Positions 1-8,479 of a DNA stretch of 64,000 nucleotides are shown here, piece by piece. The position numbers and the translations under genes are program-made. This DNA comes from Streptomyces guryensis (GTDB lineage Bacteria > Actinomycetota > Actinomycetes > Streptomycetales > Streptomycetaceae), in contig NZ_JAJSBI010000012.1 in the NCBI RefSeq assembly GCF_021261325.1, positions 186,001-250,000 of the forward strand. Reading direction: 5' to 3'. Under the pieces are notes generated by a model. It did no database searches. It saw nothing but the letters and a program-made list of their open reading frames with translations, and was not told the origin of the DNA. Position 1 is the stretch's first letter, and every line of letters starts with the position of its first letter.

Positions 1-69
1 TGGGATGCCAACACCCCAGCGGCAATGGCCTTCTTCGTATGTGCAACACGTGAAAGAGGCGGGATCTCC

Positions 70-831
70 ATGACCACCACCAAGCCCCAGAAGAGCGACG
101 ACGGCAAAGTACGCGGCCGGTTTCTGCTGAAGCTGTCCGGTGAGGCCTTCTCCGGTGGCGGGGGCCTGGGTGTGGACCCGGACGTGGTGCACAAGATCGC
201 TCGTGAGATCGCCGCCGTCGTCCGGGACGGCTCGGAGATCGCGGTGGTCATCGGCGGCGGCAACTTCTTCCGCGGCGCCGAGCTCCAGCAGCGCGGCATG
301 GACCGGGCCCGCTCCGACTACATGGGCATGCTCGGCACAGTGATGAACTGCCTCGCCCTCCAGGACTTCCTGGAGAAGGAGGGCATCGACAGCCGGGTGC
401 AGACCGCCATCACCATGGGCCAGGTCGCCGAGCCGTACATCCCGCTGCGCGCCGTGCGCCACCTGCAGAAGGGCCGTGTGGTCATCTTCGGCGCCGGTAT
501 GGGCATGCCGTACTTCTCCACCGACACCACCGCCGCGCAGCGCGCCCTGGAGATCGACGCCGAGGCGCTGCTGATGGGCAAGAACGGCGTGGACGGGGTC
601 TACGACTCCGACCCGAAGACCAACCCCGACGCGGTCAAGTTCGACGCCCTCGGCTACGGCGAGGTCATCACCCGCGACCTCAAGGTCGCCGACGCCACCG
701 CCGTCACGCTGTGCCGCGACAACAAGCTCCCGATCCTCGTCTTCGAGCTCCTGGCCGAGGGCAATATCGCCCGCGCCGTCAAGGGTGAGAAGATCGGCAC
801 GCTTGTGGGTGACCAGGACAGCCGGGACTGA
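70..831 (+). CDS. pyrH: UMP kinase (uridylate kinase)
   Basis: Phosphorylates UMP to UDP with ATP in the cytoplasm, the step feeding pyrimidine nucleotide synthesis. The sequence has the amino-acid-kinase start KLSGEAF (near residue 19) and the bacterial UMP-kinase stretch GGGNFFRG followed by RSDYMGMLGT, with the C-terminal TDTTAAQRALEIDAEALLMG block that lines the nucleotide site. I start at ATG 70 because AGAGG lies just upstream; an in-frame ATG at 25 would add 15 residues unlike the family. Length 253 aa is usual for actinobacterial PyrH. It is followed by frr and cdsA, the classic bacterial order, so cotranscription is likely. Confidence 0.96.
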   Translation: MTTTKPQKSDDGKVRGRFLLKLSGEAFSGGGGLGVDPDVVHKIAREIAAVVRDGSEIAVVIGGGNFFRGAELQQRGMDRARSDYMGMLGTVMNCLALQDFLEKEGIDSRVQTAITMGQVAEPYIPLRAVRHLQKGRVVIFGAGMGMPYFSTDTTAAQRALEIDAEALLMGKNGVDGVYDSDPKTNPDAVKFDALGYGEVITRDLKVADATAVTLCRDNKLPILVFELLAEGNIARAVKGEKIGTLVGDQDSRD

Positions 832-975
832 CCAGCAACACCCACGGACCCTGACCGGGGGATGGACAATGTCCCGCAGGTCGGGAACCGTGCAGGAAGA
901 AGACGCGACGCAGCCGGCCGCCGCCCCACCAAGGAACCGCAGCCGGGCCTTACTCAAGACACGCAGGAGCAAGTG

Positions 976-1533
976 GTGATCGAAGAGACCCTCCTCGAGG
1001 CCGAGGAGAAGATGGAGAAGGCCGTCGTGGTCGCCAAGGAGGACTTCGCCGCGATCCGCACCGGTCGTGCGCACCCGGCGATGTTCAACAAGATCGTGGC
1101 CGACTACTACGGCGCGCCGACGCCGATCAACCAGCTGGCTTCGTTCTCCGTGCCGGAGCCGCGCATGGCGGTGGTGACCCCGTTCGACAAGACGGCGCTG
1201 CGCAACATCGAGCAGGCGATCCGCGACTCCGACCTGGGCGTCAATCCGAGCAACGACGGCAACATCATCCGGGTGGTGTTCCCCGAGCTCACCGAGGAGC
1301 GTCGTCGCGACTACATCAAGGTCGCCAAGGGCAAGGCCGAGGACGCCCGGGTCTCCATCCGCTCCGTGCGCCGCAAGGCCAAGGACGCCATCGACAAGCT
1401 GATCAAGGACGGCGAGGTCGGCGAGGACGAGGGCCGCCGCGCGGAGAAGGAACTCGACGACTCCACCCACAAGTACGTGGCCCAGGTGGACGAGCTCCTG
1501 AAGCACAAGGAAGCGGAGCTGCTCGAGGTCTGA
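976..1533 (+). CDS. frr: Ribosome recycling factor
   Basis: Splits the post-termination ribosome together with EF-G so the subunits can be reused. The 185-aa protein starts MIEETLLEAEEKMEK and carries the RRF signature DFAAIRTGRAHPAMF and the C-terminal helix with RRKAKDAIDKLIKDG. I choose GTG 976 because AGGAG sits seven bases upstream and this gives the exact family length; an open frame runs back to 862 but adds an unrelated N-terminus. The stop codon overlaps the cdsA ATG by one base (TGATG), pointing to translational coupling. Confidence 0.96.
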   Translation: MIEETLLEAEEKMEKAVVVAKEDFAAIRTGRAHPAMFNKIVADYYGAPTPINQLASFSVPEPRMAVVTPFDKTALRNIEQAIRDSDLGVNPSNDGNIIRVVFPELTEERRRDYIKVAKGKAEDARVSIRSVRRKAKDAIDKLIKDGEVGEDEGRRAEKELDDSTHKYVAQVDELLKHKEAELLEV

Positions 1534-2669
1534 TGAACGACTCTTCCTGGGGAGCGCCGCCCCACACCGGGTCGCAGGCGGGTTACTGGGGGCCGTCCGA
1601 CCAGGGACCTGTCCAGGGGGCTGCCCCGGCGGGTCCGGCGTACGATGCGCCCAAGGCGCAGCAGACTCGCCCCATGCCCATCGTGCCCGAGGTACCCGCG
1701 TACGGCGGTGACCAGGATGACGACCGGGGGGCCGCTCGGCTGAGCGGCCCCTTGTTCCGCGACGAACCCCTTCAGTCGCCGCCCTATCCGGTGGCGCAGC
1801 AGAATCCGGAGCCCATGCCCGACGCCCCCCAGCCGGCGCCCCGCCCGCAGAAGAAGAGCGCGGGCCGCGACCTGGGCGCGGCCATAGGGGTCGGCGTGGC
1901 GCTCGGCGTGGTGATCATCGCGTCGTTGTTCGTCGTCAAGGCGGTCTTCGTCGGTGTGATCGCGGTCGCCGTCGTGGTCGGCCTGTGGGAGCTGACCAGC
2001 CGACTCCAGGAGCGCAAGGGCATCAAGGCGCCCCTGGTCCCGCTGGCGCTCGGCGGCGGAGCGATGGTCGTCGCCGGTTACGTCCGGGGCACCGAGGGCG
2101 CGTGGGTCGCCATGGCGCTCACCGCGCTCGCCGTCCTCGTATGGCGCATGACGGAGCCGCCGGAGGGCTACCTCAAGGACGTCACGGCGGGCGTCTTCGC
2201 GGCCTTCTACGTTCCCTTCCTGGCGACGTTCGTGGCGCTGATGCTGACGGCCGAAGACGGCCCGTGGCGCGTGCTGACCTTCCTGCTCCTCACCGTGGTC
2301 AGCGACACGGGCGCGTACGCCGTCGGCTGGCGCTTCGGCAGCCACAAGCTGGCCCCGCGCATCAGTCCCGGCAAGACCCGCGAGGGCCTGCTCGGCGCGG
2401 TCGCGTTCGCGATGGTGGCGGGGGCGCTGTGCATGCAGTTCCTGATCGACGACGGCGCCTGGTGGCAGGGCCTGCTCCTGGGCCTCGCGGTCGCGGCCAG
2501 CGCCACGCTGGGCGACCTCGGCGAATCGATGATCAAGCGTGACCTGGGCATCAAGGACATGGGCACCCTGCTGCCGGGTCATGGCGGCATCATGGACCGG
2601 CTGGACTCGTTGCTGCCCACGGCGCCTGTGGTGTGGCTGCTGATGGTGCTGTTCGTGGGGTCCGGCTGA
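1533..2669 (+). CDS. cdsA: Phosphatidate cytidylyltransferase
   Basis: Membrane enzyme that makes CDP-diacylglycerol from phosphatidate and CTP, the branch point for phospholipid synthesis. Residues 1-110 are a Pro/Gln-rich cytoplasmic extension typical of actinobacterial CdsA; from about residue 114 there are multiple hydrophobic helices, and the C-terminus holds the CDS signature with SMIKRDLGIKDMG and PGHGGIMDRLDS. Length is 378 aa. It overlaps frr by one base, and a strong hairpin follows, so it looks like the last gene of the pyrH-frr-cdsA unit. Confidence 0.95.
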   Translation: MNDSSWGAPPHTGSQAGYWGPSDQGPVQGAAPAGPAYDAPKAQQTRPMPIVPEVPAYGGDQDDDRGAARLSGPLFRDEPLQSPPYPVAQQNPEPMPDAPQPAPRPQKKSAGRDLGAAIGVGVALGVVIIASLFVVKAVFVGVIAVAVVVGLWELTSRLQERKGIKAPLVPLALGGGAMVVAGYVRGTEGAWVAMALTALAVLVWRMTEPPEGYLKDVTAGVFAAFYVPFLATFVALMLTAEDGPWRVLTFLLLTVVSDTGAYAVGWRFGSHKLAPRISPGKTREGLLGAVAFAMVAGALCMQFLIDDGAWWQGLLLGLAVAASATLGDLGESMIKRDLGIKDMGTLLPGHGGIMDRLDSLLPTAPVVWLLMVLFVGSG

Positions 2670-2680
2670 CCGGCCCGTGA

Positions 2681-2722
2681 CGCGTGGAGCCCCCGCCCTT
2701 CCGAGGGCGGGGGCTCCACGCG
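2681..2722 (+). terminator. Hairpin terminator after cdsA
   Basis: A perfect 19-bp inverted repeat (2681-2699 and 2704-2722, outer arm CGCGTGGAGCCCCCGCCCT) closes on a 4-nt TCCG loop, starting 12 bases after the cdsA stop. No U-tract follows, as is common for Streptomyces terminators. Confidence 0.9.
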
Positions 2723-2812
2723 TTCCCGGACGATGGCGCACCCGTCGGCCGAGTGGGACGATTCCGGTGTAAGCCCGCAGAGGGGATCTCCCGAACCCGA
2801 AGAGGAGGCGCC

Positions 2813-3262
2813 ATGTCCACCATCCACGAGGAGTTCGACGTGGACTGCCGTCCCGAGGACGCCTGGGCGTACATCATCGACCCCTCCCACATGCCGGAGT
2901 GGCAGCTGAGCGCGGTCGCCACCGAGCAGCTCGACGACCGCCCCTTCGGACTCGGATCCCGGGTCCGGGTCACCCGGCACGTGGGCCGCCGCGACATTCC
3001 GATGACCATGGAGTGCACCCAGTACGAACCGCAGCGCTCCTGGACCGTGCGTGGGATCGACGGCCCCGTCAGGGGCAACTTCCACGGCGAGATCACGCCC
3101 ATCGACGACGGCCGCCGTACCCACGTGACCATGGACCTCGACTTCGAGGGACACGGCCTCGGCAAGCTCCTGCTGCCCCTCGTCGTCCGCCCCCAGGTCC
3201 GCAAGGAGATGCCGCGCAACGAGCAGCTGCTCAAGGACAAGCTGGAGCACACCACTGCCTAG
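2813..3262 (+). CDS. SRPBCC (START-like) family protein
   Basis: A 149-aa protein of the polyketide-cyclase/SRPBCC superfamily, small helix-grip folds that bind hydrophobic ligands; the ligand here is unknown. The N-terminus has the typical pattern of this family, with a beta strand (IHEEFDVDC), RPEDAWAYI and DPSHMPEW, and later strands such as GNFHGEITPIDDG and THVTMDLDFEG. ATG 2813 has the strong ribosome site AGAGGAGG five bases upstream. It stands alone between the cdsA terminator and rlmN. No catalytic residue can be assigned. Confidence 0.8.
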   Translation: MSTIHEEFDVDCRPEDAWAYIIDPSHMPEWQLSAVATEQLDDRPFGLGSRVRVTRHVGRRDIPMTMECTQYEPQRSWTVRGIDGPVRGNFHGEITPIDDGRRTHVTMDLDFEGHGLGKLLLPLVVRPQVRKEMPRNEQLLKDKLEHTTA

Positions 3263-3361
3263 GCAGCCCTGTAGCCGTCGCAGGCCTCCTGGAGGGCTCG
3301 CTTTCCCTCGCATTCATGGTGGAGCGGGCCACTCCGCGGGATCTGCGACACTGGTACAGCC

Positions 3362-4468
3362 ATGCCTAAGCCCGGAGAACTCACTTTCGTCGCCCCCCGC
3401 GGAGCCAAGAAGCCGCCGCGGCACCTTGCCGACCTCACGCCCGCCGAGCGTAAAGAAGCGGTGGCCGAGATCGGGGAGAAGCCGTTTCGTGCCAAGCAGC
3501 TCTCGCAGCACTACTTCGCGCGGTACGCGCACGACCCGGCGGAGTGGACCGACATCCCGGCCGGTTCGCGCGGCAGGCTGCAGGAGGCGCTGCTTCCCGA
3601 GCTGATGACGGTCGTACGGCATCTGTCGACCGACCAGGGGACGACGCGCAAGACGCTGTGGAAGCTGTTCGACGGGACGCTCGTCGAGTCGGTGCTGATG
3701 CGGTACCCGGACCGGGTGACCATGTGCATCAGCTCGCAGGCGGGGTGCGGGATGAACTGTCCCTTCTGCGCCACCGGGCAGGCCGGGCTCGACCGGAATC
3801 TGTCCACCGCCGAGATCGTGCACCAGATCGTCGACGGGATGCGGGCGCTGCGGGACGGCGAGGTGCCGGGCGGGCCCGCGCGGCTCTCCAACATCGTCTT
3901 CATGGGGATGGGGGAGCCGCTCGCCAACTACAACAGGGTTGTGCAGGCCGTACGGGCGCTCACCGACCCCGCGCCCGACGGGCTCGGGCTCTCACAGCGC
4001 GGCATCACCGTCTCGACCGTCGGACTCGTCCCGGCCATCCACCGGTTCGCCGACGAGGGCTTCAAGTGCCGGCTCGCCATCTCGCTGCACGCGCCGGACG
4101 ACGAGCTGCGCGACACCCTCGTCCCCGTCAACACGCGGTGGAAGGTGCGCGAGGTCCTCGACGCCGGGTTCGAGTACGTCGAGAAGAGCGGGCGGCGGCT
4201 GAGCATCGAATACGCGCTCATTCGCGACATCAACGATCAAGCGTGGCGCGGTGACCGGCTCGGGCGGCTGCTGCGCGGCAAGCCCGTGCACGTCAACCTC
4301 ATCCCGCTGAACCCGACCCCCGGATCGAAGTGGACGGCGTCCCGGCCCGAGGACGAGAAGGCCTTCGTCGAGGCCATCGCCGCGCATGGTGTGCCGGTCA
4401 CCGTCCGGGACACCCGGGGTCAGGAGATCGACGGGGCCTGCGGCCAGCTCGCGGCCACCGAGCGGTAA
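3362..4468 (+). CDS. rlmN: Radical SAM 23S rRNA (adenine2503-C2)/tRNA methyltransferase
   Basis: Methylates C2 of A2503 in 23S rRNA (and A37 of some tRNAs) by a radical SAM mechanism using two SAM molecules. The [4Fe-4S] motif is seen as CGMNCPFC (CX3CX2C, about residues 129-136), followed by TGQAGLDRNLS and MGMGEPLANYN typical of RlmN. The C-terminal cysteine needed for the methyl-cysteine intermediate is in DGACGQL near residue 361. Length 368 aa fits. ATG 3362 has no clear ribosome site, so a leaderless or weakly initiated message is possible. The TPP riboswitch starts 28 bases after the stop. Confidence 0.95.
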   Translation: MPKPGELTFVAPRGAKKPPRHLADLTPAERKEAVAEIGEKPFRAKQLSQHYFARYAHDPAEWTDIPAGSRGRLQEALLPELMTVVRHLSTDQGTTRKTLWKLFDGTLVESVLMRYPDRVTMCISSQAGCGMNCPFCATGQAGLDRNLSTAEIVHQIVDGMRALRDGEVPGGPARLSNIVFMGMGEPLANYNRVVQAVRALTDPAPDGLGLSQRGITVSTVGLVPAIHRFADEGFKCRLAISLHAPDDELRDTLVPVNTRWKVREVLDAGFEYVEKSGRRLSIEYALIRDINDQAWRGDRLGRLLRGKPVHVNLIPLNPTPGSKWTASRPEDEKAFVEAIAAHGVPVTVRDTRGQEIDGACGQLAATER

Positions 4469-4496
4469 CCTGAGCCCGTACGTACATCTTCATATT

Positions 4497-4587
4497 CCGA
4501 CAGGGGAGCGCCACAGCGCTGAGAGTGCGGCAACCGGGCCGCAGACCCTCTGAACCTTGCCCAGGTCATTCTGGGTAGGAAGTTCGG
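4497..4587 (+). ncRNA. TPP riboswitch (THI element)
   Basis: Binds thiamine pyrophosphate and lowers expression of the downstream transporter. Conserved blocks are visible: GCGCTGAGAGTGCGG (the CUGAGA arm), ACCCTCTGAACCTTGCCC, and the closing CTGGGTAGGAAG; the ends CCGA (4497-4500) and TCGG (4584-4587) can pair as P1. It lies directly upstream of a three-gene thiamine ABC transporter, which confirms the assignment. Confidence 0.95.
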
Positions 4588-4606
4588 TCTTCACTCGAGC
4601 TGTTGC

Positions 4607-4653
4607 GCCCTGCCCGGGAGCCGGTGGAATGCTCCGGCGCTCCCGGGCAGGGC
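4607..4653 (+). terminator. Hairpin of the riboswitch expression platform
   Basis: A perfect 15-bp inverted repeat (4607-4621 and 4639-4653, GCCCTGCCCGGGAGC on the left) with a 17-nt loop sits between the TPP aptamer and the thiB ribosome site. It is well placed to act as the riboswitch-controlled transcription stop, but no competing antiterminator was worked out and control at translation cannot be excluded. Confidence 0.7.
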
Positions 4654-4686
4654 CGCGTCTCTTCCTGGTCAGCCAGGAGGAATTCA

Positions 4687-5763
4687 GTGCACACCAAGAC
4701 GTTCGTGGCCGCCGCGGTCGGCCTCGGCCTGATCACGCTGTCCGCGTGCGGGTCCTCGTCCGGCAGCGGGGGCTCGGCGGACTCCAAGACCGTCACCCTC
4801 GTCAGCCACGACTCGTGGGCCGTCTCGAAGAACGTCCTCGCGGACTTCGAGAAGCAGTCCGGATACAAGGTCAGGGTCCTCAAGACCGGCGACGCCGGGC
4901 AGGCCGTCAACAAGGCCATCCTCACCAAGGACAACCCGCAGGGCGACGTCTTCTTCGGCGTCGACAACACCCTGCTCTCGCGGGCGCTCGACAACGGGCT
5001 GTTCCAGTCGTACGAGGCGAAGGGCGCGGACCGGATCCAGGCGCGGTACCGGGTCGACCAGGCCAAGCACCGGGTCACGCCGATCGACTCCGGTGACATC
5101 TGTGTCAACTACGACAAGGCGTACTTCAGCAAGCACAAGCTGGCACCGCCCCAGTCGTTCGACGACCTCGTCAAGCCCGCCTACAAGAACCTCCTCGTCA
5201 CCGAGAACGCCTCCACCTCCTCGCCCGGCCTCGGCTTCGTGCTCGGCACCGCCGCCAAGTACGGCGACACCGGCTGGCAGGGCTACTGGAAGAAGCTCAA
5301 GGCGAACGGTGTGAAGGTCGTCGACGGCTGGGAGCAGGCCTACAACGAGGAGTTCTCCGGGTCGGCTGGAGGCAAGAAGGCCAAGGCGGACCGGCCGCTC
5401 GTCACGTCCTACGCCTCCTCGCCGCCCGCCGAGGTCATCTACGGCAGCCCGAAGCCGAAGACCGCGCCGATCGGGACGTCGTACGGCACCTGCTTCCGGC
5501 AGATCGAGTACGCCGGGCTGCTCAGCAACGCCGGGAACTCCAAGGGCGGGAAGGCGTTCATCGACTTCCTGGTCGGCAAGGAGTTCCAGGAGGACATGCC
5601 GCTCAACATGTTCGTCTACCCGGTGATCGAGGGCGCCCAGGTGCCGCCGGAGTTCGTGAAGTACGGGCAGCCGGCCAAGGACCCCGAGACCATGGCCCCG
5701 AACAAGATCGCCGCCAACCGTGACCAGTGGGTCAAGTCGTGGACGTCACTCGTACTGAAGTAG
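4687..5763 (+). CDS. thiB: Thiamine ABC transporter, substrate-binding lipoprotein
   Basis: Captures thiamine (or a phosphate ester) outside the membrane and hands it to the permease. The 358-aa protein begins with a signal sequence ending in the lipobox LSAC, then a Ser/Gly linker and a periplasmic-binding fold (VTLVSHDSWAVSKNVLADF; DNTLLSRAL; DSGDICVNYD), all typical of ThiB. GTG 4687 is preceded by CCAGGAGG at 4673-4680. It is the first gene after the TPP riboswitch and overlaps the permease gene, so thiBPQ form one operon under riboswitch control. Confidence 0.94.
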   Translation: MHTKTFVAAAVGLGLITLSACGSSSGSGGSADSKTVTLVSHDSWAVSKNVLADFEKQSGYKVRVLKTGDAGQAVNKAILTKDNPQGDVFFGVDNTLLSRALDNGLFQSYEAKGADRIQARYRVDQAKHRVTPIDSGDICVNYDKAYFSKHKLAPPQSFDDLVKPAYKNLLVTENASTSSPGLGFVLGTAAKYGDTGWQGYWKKLKANGVKVVDGWEQAYNEEFSGSAGGKKAKADRPLVTSYASSPPAEVIYGSPKPKTAPIGTSYGTCFRQIEYAGLLSNAGNSKGGKAFIDFLVGKEFQEDMPLNMFVYPVIEGAQVPPEFVKYGQPAKDPETMAPNKIAANRDQWVKSWTSLVLK

Positions 5764-7409
5764 CCGTCCGCGCAAGGCGGACGGGGAGCGCGGTGCGGCT
5801 CGGCCTGATGGCCGTGCCCGTCGCGTTCTTCGCCGCCTTCTTCGCCTGGCCCGTCGCCGCGATCGTGGCGCGCGGGCTCAAGGTCGACGGGAAGTGGCAG
5901 TTCGGGCGGATCGCGGACGTCGCCACGCAGGCCGACATCCGGCACGTCCTGTGGTTCACCACCTGGCAGGCGCTCGCCTCCACCGCGCTCACGCTCCTGG
6001 TCGCGCTCCCCGGCGCGTATGTCTTCGCGCGCCTCGACTTCCCCGGCAAGCAGGTACTGCGGGCCGTCGTCACCGTCCCCTTCGTGCTGCCGACGGTCGT
6101 CGTCGGTACGGCGTTCCTGGCGCTGGTGGGGCGTGGGGGACTGCTCGACGAGCTGTGGGGCGTACGGCTGGACACCACCGTCTGGGCCATTCTGCTGGCG
6201 CATGTCTTCTTCAACTACGCCGTCGTCGTGCGGACGGTGGGCGGGCTCTGGGGTCAGCTCGATCCGCGTCAGGAGGAGGCGGCGCGGATGCTGGGCGCGT
6301 CGCCGTTCAGAGCCTGGCGGAAGGTGACCCTGCCGGCTCTCGCGCCCGCCGTCGCGGCCGCCGCGCTGATGGTCTTCCTGTTCACCTTCACCTCCTTCGG
6401 CGTGGTGCAGATCCTGGGCGGCCCGACCTTCTCCACCCTTGAGGTCGAGATCTACCGGCAGACCTCGGAGATCTTCGACCTGTCGACCGCCGCCGTGCTC
6501 ACGATCGTCCAGTTCATCGCCGTCGGCGCGATCCTCGCCGTGCACGCCTGGACCGTACGGCGGCGGGAGACCGCCCTGCGGCTGGTGGACGCGAACGTCA
6601 CGGCGCGGCGGCCGCGCGGGGCCGGGCAGTGGGCCCTGCTGGCCGGGGTCCTCGGCATCGTCGCCGTCCTGCTCGTACTGCCGCTGGCCGTGCTGGTGCA
6701 GCGCTCCCTCGGTGCCTCCGGCTTCGGCTACTACCGGGCGCTGACGCACGACGACGGCGGAACCTTCCTCGTGCCGCCGATCCATGCCGTCGGCAACTCG
6801 CTCCAGTACGCCCTCGCCGCGACCGTCATCGCCGTGGCGATCGGCGGTCTGGCCGCCGCGGCGCTTGCGCGCCGGGACGCGGGCCGGCTGGTCCGTGGCT
6901 TCGACGCGCTGCTGATGCTGCCGCTGGGCGTCTCCGCGGTGACCGTCGGCTTCGGCTTCCTGATCGCTCTCGACCGGCCCCCGCTGGATCTGCGGAGTTC
7001 GTGGATTCTGGTGCCGCTCGCGCAGGCCCTGGTGGGCGTCCCCTTCGTCGTACGGACCATGCTGCCCGTGCTGCGGGCCGTGGACGCTCGGCTCAGGGAG
7101 GCGGCGGCCGTGCTCGGGGCGTCGCCGTGGCGGGTGTGGCGGGAGGTCGATCTGCCGATGGTGCGGCGGGCGCTGCTGGTCGCGGCCGGGTTCGCGTTCG
7201 CGGTGTCGCTGGGGGAGTTCGGGGCGACCGTCTTCATCGCACGGCCGGACAATCCGACGCTGCCGGTCGCCGTGGCGCGACTGCTCGGCCGGCCCGGCGA
7301 CCTCAACTACGGGCAGGCGATGGCCCTTTCGACGATTCTGATGGTGGTGTGCGCGGTGGCGCTGCTGGTCCTCGAGCGGCTGCGCACCGACCGGAGCGGG
7401 GAGTTCTAG
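5739..7409 (+). CDS. thiP: Thiamine ABC transporter permease
   Basis: Membrane channel of the thiamine importer. It is a fused double permease: two six-helix halves each carry an EAA-type loop contacting the ATPase (EEAARMLGASPFRAWRKVTLP near residue 182; REAAAVLGASPWRVWREVDLP near residue 450), the usual ThiP/FbpB layout. The gene overlaps the end of thiB; GTG 5739 and GTG 5727 are both possible starts, neither with a clear ribosome site, so translational coupling is likely. The stop TAG is immediately followed by the ATG of the ATPase gene. Confidence 0.93.
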   Translation: MDVTRTEVAVRARRTGSAVRLGLMAVPVAFFAAFFAWPVAAIVARGLKVDGKWQFGRIADVATQADIRHVLWFTTWQALASTALTLLVALPGAYVFARLDFPGKQVLRAVVTVPFVLPTVVVGTAFLALVGRGGLLDELWGVRLDTTVWAILLAHVFFNYAVVVRTVGGLWGQLDPRQEEAARMLGASPFRAWRKVTLPALAPAVAAAALMVFLFTFTSFGVVQILGGPTFSTLEVEIYRQTSEIFDLSTAAVLTIVQFIAVGAILAVHAWTVRRRETALRLVDANVTARRPRGAGQWALLAGVLGIVAVLLVLPLAVLVQRSLGASGFGYYRALTHDDGGTFLVPPIHAVGNSLQYALAATVIAVAIGGLAAAALARRDAGRLVRGFDALLMLPLGVSAVTVGFGFLIALDRPPLDLRSSWILVPLAQALVGVPFVVRTMLPVLRAVDARLREAAAVLGASPWRVWREVDLPMVRRALLVAAGFAFAVSLGEFGATVFIARPDNPTLPVAVARLLGRPGDLNYGQAMALSTILMVVCAVALLVLERLRTDRSGEF

Positions 7410-8429
7410 ATGCTGCTGAGCCTTGAGGGCGCGACCGTGCGGTTCGGCGGGCGGGCCGTGCTCGACGCCGTCGGCCTCGATGTCGCCGAACACGAGATCG
7501 TGTGCGTGCTCGGGCCGAGCGGCAGCGGCAAGTCGACCCTGCTGCGGGCGGTGGCGGGGCTCCAGCCCCTGAACGGCGGGCGGGTGTCGCTCGACGGGCG
7601 GGACCAGTCGGGGGTGCCCGCGCACAAGCGGGGCGTGGGCCTGATGTTCCAGGACCATCAGCTGTTCCCGCAGCGGGACGTGGGCGGCAACGTCGCCTTC
7701 GGGCTGCGGATGCACGGCGCCGCGCGCCCGCAACAGGACGAGCGGGTACGGGAGTTGCTCGACCTGGTCGGGCTGCCGGGCGCTGCACGCCGGGCCGTCG
7801 CCTCGCTCTCCGGCGGTGAGCAGCAGCGCGTGGCGCTGGCCCGCGCGCTCGCGCCCCGGCCCCGGCTGCTGATGCTGGACGAGCCGCTCGGCCAGCTCGA
7901 CCGCTCGCTGCGGGAGCGCCTGGTCGTCGAACTACGGGAACTCTTCGGGCAGTTGGGGACCACGGTCCTCGCGGTGACGCACGACCAGGGCGAGGCCTTC
8001 GCGCTCGCCGACCGGGTCGTGGTGATGCGGGACGGGCGGATCGCCCAGTCCGGTACGCCACTGGAGGTGTGGCAGCGTCCCGCGGACGAGTTCGTGGCGC
8101 GCTTCCTCGGCTTCGACAACGTGGTGGAGGGCATGGTGAGCGGGGAGGCCGCGGACACCCCCTGGGGCAAGCTGCCGGTGCCCCAGGACGCCCCGCAGGG
8201 AACGCGCACGCTGCTCGTGCGGCCCGCCGGTGTACGGCTCGTCCCCGCCGACGAGGGCCTGCGCTGCACGGTGGCCGCACGCACCTTCAAGGGCACCCAT
8301 GTCGCCGTGCAGGTGCAGCCGGAGGAGGCGCCGCGGCTGGAGGCGGCGGTGGCGCTGCGCGAGGCACCGGAGGTCGGGGACGCGGTCGGGGTGGAGTTCG
8401 ACCCGGCCGAAATCGTGATGCTCGGCTGA
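7410..8429 (+). CDS. thiQ: Thiamine ABC transporter ATP-binding protein
   Basis: Energises thiamine import. The Walker A motif is GPSGSGKST (about residue 34), the Q-loop is in MFQDHQLFPQRDV, the ABC signature is LSGGEQQRVALARALA, Walker B LLMLDEPLGQLD, and the H-loop is VTHDQGEAF. The 339-aa length includes a C-terminal TOBE-like regulatory part not found in short enterobacterial ThiQ. It begins directly after the thiP stop and completes the riboswitch operon. The name rests on context; the sequence alone fits the wider iron/thiamine/spermidine importer group. Confidence 0.9.
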   Translation: MLLSLEGATVRFGGRAVLDAVGLDVAEHEIVCVLGPSGSGKSTLLRAVAGLQPLNGGRVSLDGRDQSGVPAHKRGVGLMFQDHQLFPQRDVGGNVAFGLRMHGAARPQQDERVRELLDLVGLPGAARRAVASLSGGEQQRVALARALAPRPRLLMLDEPLGQLDRSLRERLVVELRELFGQLGTTVLAVTHDQGEAFALADRVVVMRDGRIAQSGTPLEVWQRPADEFVARFLGFDNVVEGMVSGEAADTPWGKLPVPQDAPQGTRTLLVRPAGVRLVPADEGLRCTVAARTFKGTHVAVQVQPEEAPRLEAAVALREAPEVGDAVGVEFDPAEIVMLG

Positions 8430-8479
8430 GGGCCCGCGGCCGGAGGCCGCTGATGGATGCGTCGCATAGGGTGCGCCTG

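Noticed and set aside
1311..2741. Long minus-strand open frame opposite cdsA
   Set aside because: It is Arg/His/Gln-rich and lies wholly opposite frr and cdsA; this is the usual antisense shadow of GC-rich codons with no motif of its own.
5616..7733. 705-codon minus-strand open frame opposite thiP
   Set aside because: Low-complexity His/Arg/Gln composition, no domain, and the plus strand encodes a clear permease.
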